Shown: in pieces, positions 7,165 to 13,600 of the stretch | Numbering within the stretch: the first letter of the stretch is position 1 | How the letters are laid out: the number at the start of each line of letters is the position of its first letter | Assembly (NCBI GenBank): GCA_032907565.1 | Contig: JAJJPK010000065.1 | Location: forward strand, 1 to 21,809 | DNA length: 21,809 nucleotides | Source: ZC4RG29 sp032907565 | GTDB taxonomy: Bacteria; Bacteroidota; Bacteroidia; Cytophagales; Cyclobacteriaceae | Direction: 5' to 3' | Notes under the pieces: generated by a model | Seen by the model: the letters and a program-made list of their open reading frames with translations, nothing else | Told to the model about the DNA's origin: nothing | Databases searched by the model: none | Program-made: the position numbers and the translations under genes

Positions 7165-8520
7165 TCAGTTCAATGTGTCGGGAATATCTTCCGGTTTGAG
7201 CGTGCCCATAGCGTGGTTGACCAGCAGTTTCTGAAACATAAGACGGTAGCGGGCGCTTTGATAGTCGGCCTGGGCTTTAATGAAGGTTTGGTTCACTACG
7301 GCAAGTTGAACGATGTCAGAAATACCCAGGTCATACCGCTCCTTCTCCATTTGATAGGTGAGATCGGCAGCACGCAACTGGGCGTCGGCAGCTTCATAGC
7401 TTGCGATGGCATCGCGCAGGTTCTGGTACGCACGGATGACGTCGGTTCTTACCGCGATCCTCGTGCTTTCGGTATCCAGTTGTGCGTTCTTGTGGATGGC
7501 TCGCACTTGGGCCGCCTGGCTGCGGAAGGCCAGGCCGCCGTAGATGGGTATGCTCAGGCTAAGCCCGTACCCAAACTGTCGGTTGTCAGTCCGGAATTGT
7601 TCCTCGAAACTCCGATTGTCTGCTCCGTGCACGTAGTTATAACGCGAACCATAGCTGATGCCGGCGTACAAGCTGGGGTAATAGCGACCTTTCATCGCAC
7701 TGTATTGAAAACGGGTTGCATCCTCGATCTCTTCGGCCTGCCGAAGGTCGCTTCTTCGGCTCATGGCGGTGACCATCATCTGGTCCAGCGTCAGCGTGTC
7801 CATGATAGTCAGGTTAACGTCCCAGTCCACTTCTTCCAGTTCAAAGGGGACGGCAGGATCGATAAGCAGCGTCTGCGCCAGCAGCGCCTTATCGTCTTTC
7901 AACTTGTTACGAGAGCGCACGAGCAACAGCTCGGCATTCTTCACCTGGTACTCCTGGTTATACAAGTCGGCCTCAGCACGCGTGCCCAGCTCCACCTGTG
8001 CCTTGATCTGTTCGTATTGCACGCGCAGCGCCGCCACGTTCTCTTCGTCAATGGCGACCAGTTGTTGATCCAGGAGACATGTCAGGTATTGACTTGCAAC
8101 ATCGCGTATCACATCCTGAGAAGAACGGTTGACGCGATGTAGTTGGGCTTCGTTCTCGCTGACGGCCTGGCGGTGGCTGTTCAACATGCGGAGACCGGTA
8201 AAGATAGGCATGTCGGCTTCGAGCGTGCCGTTGACATAGTCGATAACTCCGTTCACAACTTCCCCCTGCTGTGGGTTGAACGAGTTACCATCGTTTCTAT
8301 ACGCACTGGCGTTGGCACGGACGCTCGGTCCCATTTGCAACAAGGTTGACGTCTTGTTCAGCTGGGTATATTCCAGATCGTTCCTGTTCTTGTTCAGGAC
8401 AACGTTGTTTTGCAACCCAATCTTCACTGCGTCCCTGAAGGATAGCGTCTCAGGGGTTTGCGACAAAGCCATAGTCACTATGCCGGATAGTGCTACGGCA
8501 AAGATGCCTCTCATACTCAT
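7165..8520 (-). CDS. TolC-family outer-membrane efflux protein
   Basis: A 451-residue protein with an N-terminal signal peptide (MSMRGIFAVALSGIVTMALSQ). It has the layout of the OEP/TolC family: SFRDAVKIGLQNNVVLNKNRNDLEYTQ at the front, long amphipathic helices, and the internally repeated second half (LRQAEEIEDATRFQYSAMKGRYYPSLYAGISYG, then RAYQNLRDAIASYEAADAQLRAADLTYQMEKERYDLGISD). TolC proteins trimerise into an outer-membrane beta-barrel with a periplasmic alpha-helical tunnel, the exit duct for efflux pumps or type I secretion. The length is normal. It starts 14 nt after the ABC ATPase gene, so the two form an operon, but no membrane-fusion protein or permease accompanies them here. The substrate is unknown. 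Confidence 0.9.
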   Translation of the reverse strand: MSMRGIFAVALSGIVTMALSQTPETLSFRDAVKIGLQNNVVLNKNRNDLEYTQLNKTSTLLQMGPSVRANASAYRNDGNSFNPQQGEVVNGVIDYVNGTLEADMPIFTGLRMLNSHRQAVSENEAQLHRVNRSSQDVIRDVASQYLTCLLDQQLVAIDEENVAALRVQYEQIKAQVELGTRAEADLYNQEYQVKNAELLLVRSRNKLKDDKALLAQTLLIDPAVPFELEEVDWDVNLTIMDTLTLDQMMVTAMSRRSDLRQAEEIEDATRFQYSAMKGRYYPSLYAGISYGSRYNYVHGADNRSFEEQFRTDNRQFGYGLSLSIPIYGGLAFRSQAAQVRAIHKNAQLDTESTRIAVRTDVIRAYQNLRDAIASYEAADAQLRAADLTYQMEKERYDLGISDIVQLAVVNQTFIKAQADYQSARYRLMFQKLLVNHAMGTLKPEDIPDTLN

Positions 8521-8534
8521 GCTTACTGATTCGG

Positions 8535-9224
8535 CTAGTTTGCTACTGCTACAACCTGTTCATCAGAGACTACGGCGCCATCCACAACGCGGATGATTCG
8601 TTTGCCGTACCGGGCGTTTTCCTCCGAGTGGGTAACCTGGATGATGGTGATGCCTTCGTCGTTCAGCTTCTTGAAAATCTCCATGATCTGTTTGCCCTGA
8701 TCGGAGTGGAGATTGCCGGTGGGTTCATCGGCAAGCAACAGCTTTGGCTGCCCCACGATGGCACGTGCCACACCAACGAGTTGCTGTTGGCCTCCGCTGA
8801 GTTGCTCGGGAAACAAGTCCTTCTTCGCCACCATATTAAAGCGATCAAGCATTTCGGCGACCATGCTCTTGCGCTGGCTTCCGCTCACTCCTTTGTACAG
8901 GAGCGGAGTTTCTATGTTCTCGTAAACCGTAAGTTCGTCGATGAGGTGGTATGCCTGGAAAATGAAGCCGATGTAGTTCTTGTGCATTTCGGACTTCTGC
9001 TTTTCCTTCATCTTGTGCACGGGCTCGTCGAAGAAGTAATACTCCCCTTCGGAGGGTTCGTCGAGCATGCCGATGATATTCATAAGCGTCGATTTGCCCG
9101 CCCCGCTCGGTCCCATGATCGTCACGAACTCGCCTTGTTCCACTTCCGTGCTGATGCCCTTCAAAATAAATGTCCGCTGAAATCGCGAATCGACGTACTT
9201 GTCAATATCAACCAGTTTTATCAT
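8535..9224 (-). CDS. ABC transporter ATP-binding protein (MacB/LolD-type)
   Basis: A 229-residue ATPase subunit. It shows Walker A GPSGAGKST (38-46), a Q-loop with Gln90, signature LSGGQ (142-146), Walker B LLLADEP (162-168, catalytic Glu167) and the H-loop His199 in VTHSEEN. The N-terminus (MIKLVDIDKYV) and the LLADEPTGNL block place it in the MacB/LolD/FtsE group, whose members work with FtsX-like permeases in lipoprotein transport or efflux. The usual signature is LSGGQQQRVAIARA; here it reads LSGGQQQLVGVARA, so the normal Arg after QQQ is Leu, which is unusual. The frame extends 29 codons upstream, but the ATG at 9224 is preceded by a GGAAAG-like sequence and fits the family. No permease gene is adjacent. 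Confidence 0.9.
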   Translation of the reverse strand: MIKLVDIDKYVDSRFQRTFILKGISTEVEQGEFVTIMGPSGAGKSTLMNIIGMLDEPSEGEYYFFDEPVHKMKEKQKSEMHKNYIGFIFQAYHLIDELTVYENIETPLLYKGVSGSQRKSMVAEMLDRFNMVAKKDLFPEQLSGGQQQLVGVARAIVGQPKLLLADEPTGNLHSDQGKQIMEIFKKLNDEGITIIQVTHSEENARYGKRIIRVVDGAVVSDEQVVAVAN

Positions 9225-9320
9225 GCTTTCCGGAATTTCTGTGCGATAAAATCCAACAATGGTGCCAAGGGGCAATTTAGCGCATTTATACCGTCTGTCG
9301 ACCGTTCGCAATCGCTAAAT

Positions 9321-9356
9321 CGTCCGGATCTGCAAAAGAGTGTCCTATTCCGGACG
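9321..9356. repeat. 8-bp inverted repeat upstream of the ABC gene
   Basis: CGTCCGGA (9321-9328) and TCCGGACG (9349-9356) are perfect inverted copies 20 bp apart, about 100 bp upstream of the ABC ATPase start. It could be an operator or a leader hairpin for the ABC/TolC operon, or chance. No clear promoter was found between it and the gene. Confidence 0.3.
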
Positions 9357-9473
9357 GTCTGAACCGCATTAGGAGATAGGGCACATAGAGGTATTTTTGG
9401 CTTGAAAGTTAGTGTGGATGCGGAAAGCCGCGCGCACGACCCCTTTAAGGGGATTAAGGGGCATGCGGGAACA

Positions 9474-9497
9474 GAGTGAGAGTGAGAGTGAGCGTGA
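9474..9497. repeat. Short GAGTGA tandem repeat
   Basis: Three exact copies of GAGTGA and a fourth with one change (GCGTGA) lie in the gap downstream of the OmpA-domain gene. A short A+G-rich microrepeat without a visible function. It could vary in copy number between strains. Confidence 0.6.
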
Positions 9498-9509
9498 AGA
9501 AACGTTCTC

Positions 9510-9929
9510 TCAGAAGATTACCGGATACAAGATTATATCCACCCTGCGGTTCATTTGCCTCCCCTCGTGGGTGTCGTTGGTGTAAACCGGATTATCGAGG
9601 CCCCAATCCTTGACGGTGATACGGTTCTCCGGGATCATACGTTGGGTGAGGAGGTTCTGAACCGCAGCACTGCGCATGCGCGAAAGCATCTCGTTGAACT
9701 CGCGTCCACCGATAGGATCCGTGTGTGAAATGAGGTGAATTTCGTATTTCTCGAGAAGGTTCGGGATGGAGTCAAGCCACTCATTCACTTCCCGGATTTG
9801 CTGCTCGTCGATGTAGTAGCTCCCGCCACCGAAGTAGATGCTCTTGCGCACCTCGTCCACCGGCTGCTGCCCATAGGCGGCTATTGCTACCGCCGAACAC
9901 AACGCTATGAAGCATGCCCTGGCGAACAT
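9510..9929 (-). CDS. Stand-alone OmpA C-terminal domain protein
   Basis: A 139-residue exported protein. A signal peptide (MFARACFIALCSAVAIAAYG) is followed directly by one OmpA-like peptidoglycan-binding domain: SIYFGGGSYYIDEQQIREVNEWL, HLISHTDPIGG, SRMRSAAVQNLL, and the closing GRQMNRRVDIILYP. In this family an Asp and an Arg bind meso-diaminopimelate; the Asp in SHTDP and the Arg in MNRRVDI are good candidates. There is no beta-barrel and no lipobox, so it is a free periplasmic domain rather than a full OmpA. It lies upstream of the ABC/TolC operon in the same direction but 285 bp away, and is probably a separate unit. A possible promoter at 9934-9964 would give an almost leaderless mRNA. 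Confidence 0.85.
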   Translation of the reverse strand: MFARACFIALCSAVAIAAYGQQPVDEVRKSIYFGGGSYYIDEQQIREVNEWLDSIPNLLEKYEIHLISHTDPIGGREFNEMLSRMRSAAVQNLLTQRMIPENRITVKDWGLDNPVYTNDTHEGRQMNRRVDIILYPVIF

Positions 9930-9933
9930 ACCT

Positions 9934-9964
9934 TAAATGTACGAAGACCCGCTGCATAAGGCAA
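9934..9964 (-). promoter_or_regulatory. Possible promoter of the OmpA-domain gene
   Basis: On the minus strand, TTG (complement of 9962-9964) and TACATTTA (complement of 9934-9941) are 20 nt apart. The -7 element misses the consensus TAnnTTTG only at its last base. Transcription would start almost at the ATG, which makes the call uncertain. Confidence 0.35.
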
Positions 9965-10021
9965 TACGATCAATGTGGGATTCATTCCCCGTCGAGACGT
10001 CGGCACAGAAGCTGCTGCTCA

Positions 10022-10735
10022 TTACGACCGCAGCAAGTGGCTCAGGTCCGCGCCAGAAGGTAATGGTACAGGCGAAGCATCAGTTTCGAACAGGTAGGCG
10101 GTGCCCTCACCTCTAAGCGTTATCCGATTCTCGACGACGTCGATCAGCATGCCTTCGGGCAAACCAATAACAGGCCGGGCGGGATTCATCACCAGGTATT
10201 CCTGCAATCGCTGACGACGCGATTCACCACCATGACCTGGAACTTGCTGATCTGTATAGTGCGGGTTGATCTGAAAAGGGACAAGGTCAAGCGCTTCGAA
10301 CGACAACGGCATGACGATCGGCATATCGTTGGTCGTCATAATCGTCGGACAAGCCACATTGGCTCCTGCACTCCACCCGATGTAGGGAAGTCCCCACCGT
10401 ACTTTTTCCCGGATGAGCGTGACCAGGTCGTTGTGATACAACTGGTTTAGCAGTGCGAACGTGTTACCGCCACCGACAACAATCGCGGCAGCTTCCTGCA
10501 GCGCGCGCCGGTAGTCAGCGTGCTCCTGAATGCCCCTGATCGTGTAGCCCCACTGAGCAAATGCCCGTTTCACCGCGTCGGTATATTCTTCATAGGAGAA
10601 GGTCACCGCAGCGAAGGGAATAAAAAGCAATTCACCCTTCTCATCGCCGAGAGCCTCCCGGATCATCGCTTCCGGCCACGCGAGAAACCGCCCTCCGGGA
10701 AGTGTGGAATTGCTGAGCAGCAACAGTCTGGACAT
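10022..10735 (-). CDS. pepE: Alpha-aspartyl dipeptidase (peptidase E, family S51)
   Basis: A 237-residue cytoplasmic serine peptidase that splits dipeptides with N-terminal Asp. The catalytic residues are in the expected places: Ser122 in the elbow IGWSAGANV, Asp137 in TTNDMPI, and His159 in QINPHYTD, each two residues later than Ser120/Asp135/His157 of the enterobacterial enzyme. The N-terminus MSRLLLLSNSTLPGG and the glycine-rich VVGGGNTF are also typical. The reading frame can be extended to a TTG 11 codons upstream, but the ATG at 10735 gives the family N-terminus. It is divergent from the small membrane-protein gene on the right. It probably scavenges amino acids from peptides; nothing around it suggests a more specific role. 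Confidence 0.92.
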   Translation of the reverse strand: MSRLLLLSNSTLPGGRFLAWPEAMIREALGDEKGELLFIPFAAVTFSYEEYTDAVKRAFAQWGYTIRGIQEHADYRRALQEAAAIVVGGGNTFALLNQLYHNDLVTLIREKVRWGLPYIGWSAGANVACPTIMTTNDMPIVMPLSFEALDLVPFQINPHYTDQQVPGHGGESRRQRLQEYLVMNPARPVIGLPEGMLIDVVENRITLRGEGTAYLFETDASPVPLPSGADLSHLLRS

Positions 10736-10785
10736 GCGAAGGGGGTTAAAATGAGGATTAGTATTCAAAAATCGCCCGAAATTAA

Positions 10786-10793
10786 TAGATTTG
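10786..10793 (+). promoter_or_regulatory. -7 box upstream of the small membrane-protein gene
   Basis: TAGATTTG matches the Bacteroidetes -7 consensus TAnnTTTG fully. Nineteen nucleotides upstream stands TTC, one base from the TTG of the -33 element. It would give a leader of about 15 nt before the ATG at 10814 and lies downstream of the alternative ATG at 10751, supporting the shorter start. Confidence 0.45.
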
Positions 10794-10813
10794 CTGCTCT
10801 AAACAGAACTTCC

Positions 10814-10951
10814 ATGTTTCAGGAGTACATCGGATCCGGCGCTAACGCCTTTATTGCCATAGTAGCAGTTATTGTGGGTTTTGTTGCCGCTATGGGCTAC
10901 ATCGATTTTCTGAAGATCAAGCGCAAGGAAAAGGAAGAAGAAGGGCAGTGA
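10814..10951 (+). CDS. Small single-span membrane protein, 45 residues
   Basis: The frame encodes a short polar start (MFQEYIGSGAN), one clear membrane helix (AFIAIVAVIVGFVAAMGYIDFL), and a highly charged tail (KIKRKEKEEEGQ) that should face the cytoplasm. A good -7 element lies about 20 nt upstream. The same frame is open further upstream (ATG at 10751, 66 residues), but that start would lie before the predicted transcription start. I do not recognise the family; size and shape suggest an accessory subunit of a membrane complex or a regulatory small protein. It is divergent from pepE and convergent with the thioredoxin-like gene, so it stands alone. Confidence 0.5.
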   Translation: MFQEYIGSGANAFIAIVAVIVGFVAAMGYIDFLKIKRKEKEEEGQ

Positions 10952-10981
10952 TTCCCGCCATTGAACGAGGCAGATGCAGAC

Positions 10982-11001
10982 GCAGTTGCAAGGGCAATTG
11001 C
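10982..11001. terminator. Hairpin between convergent genes
   Basis: GCAGTTGC and GCAATTGC pair over 8 bp (one G-U on the plus strand) around the loop AAGG. It lies in the gap between the small membrane-protein gene and the convergent thioredoxin-like gene. No U-tract follows on either strand, so a terminator role is weakly supported. Confidence 0.25.
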
Positions 11002-11082
11002 TTCAGATAAGTGCGGTCACACGGAGCTTTCGCGGCTGCCACCTCCCACACAGTATTCAAGAGTATTAGGTATCGATACGGA

Positions 11083-11610
11083 CTACTTTCGCGCGTACGG
11101 CGACTTGTACGTTTGCTGAAATTCCTGCCACGACTTGGACTTGAAGTGATCCTCCCCAATGTATTGCACGATCATATGAAATTCTTCGGCCTTCCGATAG
11201 CCAGGCAGGGGCTGGATCATCTCGAAGTTTTCCGTAAGAAACACCACCGTAGGATAGCTTAGCTTGTTGTTTAGCAGCGACGCAGCCAATTCATGGTAAC
11301 GCCCCGCCGGAACAAAGCGGAAAACGTGTCCGTCAAACTCCACGTCTTCGCGCTGTTCGGCATTAAACTTCACCGGATAAAAATTCTCGTTCAGCACGCG
11401 GGCGACTTCCGGATCATTGAACGTATTCTTGTCCATGATCTTGCAATACCCGCACCAATCGGTGTACACATCGATGAATATCTTCTTCTTCTCCGTCTTC
11501 GACCGTTCTACAGCCTCCTCAAAGGTCATCCATTTGACCTGTCCATAAGACGATATCGCTGGAACGATCCAGACAAGAAGAAACAAGGCGAACCATCTTC
11601 CTGAACCCAT
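11083..11610 (-). CDS. Exported thioredoxin-like protein
   Basis: A 175-residue protein with an N-terminal signal sequence (FALFLLVWIVPAISSYG) and a thioredoxin-fold domain of the Thioredoxin_7/DUF255-like type. The start KWMTFEEAVERSKTEKKKIFIDVYTDWCGYCK carries the redox pair Cys53-Gly-Tyr-Cys56, and SYPTVVFL holds the cis-Pro that packs against the active site. Such proteins act in the periplasm in disulfide exchange or reduction; a specific partner cannot be deduced. The domain has an inserted segment (DGHVFRFVPAGRYHELAASLL) before the cis-Pro, seen in Bacteroidetes members. A good -7 element lies 20 nt upstream of the ATG, and neighbouring genes give no hint of a pathway. Confidence 0.88.
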   Translation of the reverse strand: MGSGRWFALFLLVWIVPAISSYGQVKWMTFEEAVERSKTEKKKIFIDVYTDWCGYCKIMDKNTFNDPEVARVLNENFYPVKFNAEQREDVEFDGHVFRFVPAGRYHELAASLLNNKLSYPTVVFLTENFEMIQPLPGYRKAEEFHMIVQYIGEDHFKSKSWQEFQQTYKSPYARK

Positions 11611-11629
11611 ATCGCTGATTTACACTCAA

Positions 11630-11637
11630 CAAATATA
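11630..11637 (-). promoter_or_regulatory. -7 box of the thioredoxin-like gene
   Basis: The minus strand reads TATATTTG, a full match to TAnnTTTG, ending 20 nt before the start codon. No TTG is found 19 nt upstream, so only half of the promoter is supported. Confidence 0.4.
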
Positions 11638-11719
11638 CGCACATTAGGCGGTCTATCCCGACCGGGGGCCGTTCACTTGCCTGCCAAAGCGCCCGGTCAT
11701 AGAAAAAACGACACTTCTG

Positions 11720-12286
11720 TTAGTACAAGGTACGGGCCAAAAAGCCCGAGAAGAGGGGATTTGGCCCCGGGCTGTCAGCGTAAACCTCCTCCCTGCCGGC
11801 GAGAAGGCGTCGAACCTCCTCAAAGGATTCCGGGTGTAGGCCAATCTGAAGTTCGGTGACGTTCCCGGTGGGATTCATAAAGTCTATATTGATGTACACC
11901 TCCCGGTACTTTCCGCATCCCTCCAATCCCCGGGCGGCCATGAACTCCGTTATCCGGGAATAGCTGTCCTGCAAATCGACCCAGCTTCCTTCATGGATCA
12001 GGGAAACGCACGGAAAGGCGTCTTCCCGCTTCAGCTGGAACATACCGTGATAGGATCCCGGTATCTCCGAGAGTGGGATTCCAATATCCAGGACGAAAGA
12101 ATCCGTGTCACGCCCGGTATATCCCTCGTAACTCCAATACAAGGGACCGGTAATTTCCAGGTCGAACCGTACGGCATCGCGATACAATTCCCGAGCAATC
12201 ACGCCGACGAACCGTCCGAGTTCGCCCATGCGCGCCTTTGTGCGGAAATAGAGAAAATTGAGTGGTTTTGCTTCCTTGACTTGCAT
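11720..12286 (-). CDS. GyrI-like / effector-binding domain protein
   Basis: A 188-residue soluble protein without signal or membrane segment. The order of elements (an N-terminal strand block, GIPLSEIPGSYHGMFQLKREDAFPCVSLIHEGSWVDLQDSY, then ITEFMAARG and a closing strand YREVYINIDFMNPTGNVTELQIGL) fits the GyrI-like small-molecule-binding domain also found at the C-terminus of AraC-type regulators such as Rob. The conserved acidic residue in the EL-Q-IGL strand, involved in ligand binding in the family, is present. It has no DNA-binding part of its own. It follows the YafY-type regulator gene by 67 nt in the same direction, a common pairing, and may bind or buffer the regulator's ligand; this last point is inference. 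Confidence 0.75.
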   Translation of the reverse strand: MQVKEAKPLNFLYFRTKARMGELGRFVGVIARELYRDAVRFDLEITGPLYWSYEGYTGRDTDSFVLDIGIPLSEIPGSYHGMFQLKREDAFPCVSLIHEGSWVDLQDSYSRITEFMAARGLEGCGKYREVYINIDFMNPTGNVTELQIGLHPESFEEVRRLLAGREEVYADSPGPNPLFSGFLARTLY

Positions 12287-12322
12287 AATTGTTCGTGTTT
12301 ATGACAAATCAAGGCACCACCC

Positions 12323-12340
12323 CTGACAACCTTATGTCAG
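12323..12340. promoter_or_regulatory. Inverted repeat between regulator and GyrI-like gene
   Basis: CTGACA and TGTCAG, perfect 6-bp arms 6 bp apart, lie in the 67-bp gap. Another TGACA copy lies at 12302-12306. The site is well placed to be an operator for the YafY-type regulator acting on the downstream gene. No good promoter match was seen beside it. Confidence 0.35.
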
Positions 12341-12353
12341 TAGTAAATGACGA

Positions 12354-13343
12354 TCAGGAAATTTTTTCGCCTGCGAGCGAGCGCAACGCCGGCTTATAGT
12401 GCTCAACGAGTTCCGCTATGTGGTTCTGGATGACGTATTTAAGCTCGAGAGGCGACACGATTTCCACCCCGGCGCCATACGTAGCGAGCCAGCGCCCGAG
12501 CGATGGCAGGAAGCTTGTCAGGAATGTCATGCGGACCTTGTCCCCCAGGTCGGTTTCGGTGACAAATCCGTGCTGGTATTTTCGTTCTCCCATGAAACGG
12601 GCCGTGCGCTTATCAAATAGCACGACAGCCTCGTGAACGTCACCGTGGTTGCGCATCACTGTTTGAACATATTCCTGTAGCGACAGATGGTTGTGGTCCA
12701 AAAATGTCGACTCTGTAGGCGTGAGCCGGCATATGCGATCGACGCGGAAGTCGCGGTAATCGTTCCGAACCCGACACCATGCGATCAGGTGCCAGGCACT
12801 GCCATAATAGTAAAGGCCAATGGGTTCAACCACACGTTCGGTAAGTTCGTCCCGGTATCGCGCCATGTACTCCATGTCGACTGCACGCTTTTCCACAACT
12901 GCCTTCTGAAGGTCAGTGAGGAAGCGGTTAGGAAATTCTTGTTCTGCCTCGACTGTCCCAGGCCGTACCTCGATGTGAGAATACAGGCTCTCCAAGTGCT
13001 CCCGCCCGGGGTCGTTGAGCACTGATTTGATCTTTGTGAGGGCCGATTCAAACGCGTCGCGTATCGAGCGGTCTGTCATTTGCTCCACAAGTTTGCCTGC
13101 GAGCAGCATGGCACCCGCCTCCTCCTGACTGAACATGACAGGAGGAAGGTGATATCCGTCGACAATGAAATACCCTACGCCAGCCTCGGACCCAATAGGT
13201 ACGCCCGCTTCCATCAAAGCCTTGACATCGCGATATACAGTACGAAGACTGATATCGAATCGGCTTGCCAACTCCTCCGCCTTTACCAGGCGCTTCGATT
13301 GAAGGTGGATCAATATGGCCGTCAGTCGGTCAATGCGATTCAT
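12354..13343 (-). CDS. YafY-family transcriptional regulator (HTH + WYL)
   Basis: A 329-residue DNA-binding regulator. The N-terminus has a winged helix-turn-helix (MNRIDRLTAILIHLQSKRLVKAEELASRFDISLRTVYRDVKAL), followed by GVPIGSEAGVGYFIVDGYHLPPVMF. A WYL domain comes next (VEPIGLYYYGSAWHLIAWCRVRNDYRDFRVDRI), then a WCX-type C-terminal part with FLPSLGRWLATYGAGVEIVSP. WYL domains sense small ligands or nucleic acid and control the attached HTH. The frame extends 25 codons upstream, but the ATG at 13343 gives the family's MxRxDRL start and leaves room for the promoter region. It is divergent from the glycosyltransferase operon, and the GyrI-like gene follows it. Which of these it regulates is not shown. 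Confidence 0.9.
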   Translation of the reverse strand: MNRIDRLTAILIHLQSKRLVKAEELASRFDISLRTVYRDVKALMEAGVPIGSEAGVGYFIVDGYHLPPVMFSQEEAGAMLLAGKLVEQMTDRSIRDAFESALTKIKSVLNDPGREHLESLYSHIEVRPGTVEAEQEFPNRFLTDLQKAVVEKRAVDMEYMARYRDELTERVVEPIGLYYYGSAWHLIAWCRVRNDYRDFRVDRICRLTPTESTFLDHNHLSLQEYVQTVMRNHGDVHEAVVLFDKRTARFMGERKYQHGFVTETDLGDKVRMTFLTSFLPSLGRWLATYGAGVEIVSPLELKYVIQNHIAELVEHYKPALRSLAGEKIS

Positions 13344-13348
13344 AGACC

Positions 13349-13356
13349 TAAAGGTA
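13349..13356 (-). promoter_or_regulatory. Weak -7 box of the YafY-type regulator
   Basis: The minus strand reads TACCTTTA, seven of eight positions of TAnnTTTG counting the free ones, just before the ATG. No TTG is found at the right spacing. It would give an almost leaderless transcript. Confidence 0.25.
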
Positions 13357-13458
13357 CACACAGCTACTCTATTTTCCTCCGCCGCACACAGGGGTAGCCG
13401 GTTCGTGTTCATCAGCAAAAAGATTTTGCTGTAACCAACAATACCTGACTTTCGTCAT

Positions 13459-13488
13459 TTGTTTTAGCGACGTGCTGGTTTACGTTTG
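13459..13488 (+). promoter_or_regulatory. Bacteroidetes-type promoter of the GT/GH57 operon
   Basis: TTG (13459-13461), 19 nt, then TACGTTTG (13481-13488): every fixed position of the consensus TTG-N19-TAnnTTTG is met. Transcription should begin near 13493, leaving a leader of about 108 nt. This excludes the upstream in-frame GTG at 13472 as the start of the glycosyltransferase. Confidence 0.65.
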
Positions 13489-13600
13489 TTCCCCCAATCC
13501 TAAGCCATCGCCGTCGGTGCTGTCGTCTCGGCTCTCATGCAGAGACCAGATCATTACGTACAAGTCCACCCAGAGTGTTTCGCGAGAAAAAGATCCGACT

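Noticed and set aside
7213..8142. 309-codon plus-strand frame opposite the TolC gene
   Set aside because: Antisense shadow of a well-supported TolC-family gene; no recognisable protein features.
8490..9362. 290-codon plus-strand frame opposite the ABC ATPase gene
   Set aside because: Antisense shadow; the opposite strand has all ABC motifs.
11660..11698. Inverted repeat GACCGGG..CCCGGTC downstream of the GyrI-like gene as a terminator
   Set aside because: The run of Ts lies on the wrong side of the stem for either strand, and the loop is 25 nt.
13472..13600. N-terminal extension of the glycosyltransferase from a GTG
   Set aside because: The GTG precedes the -7 element, so it would not be on the transcript; the conserved first strand starts at the ATG at 13601.
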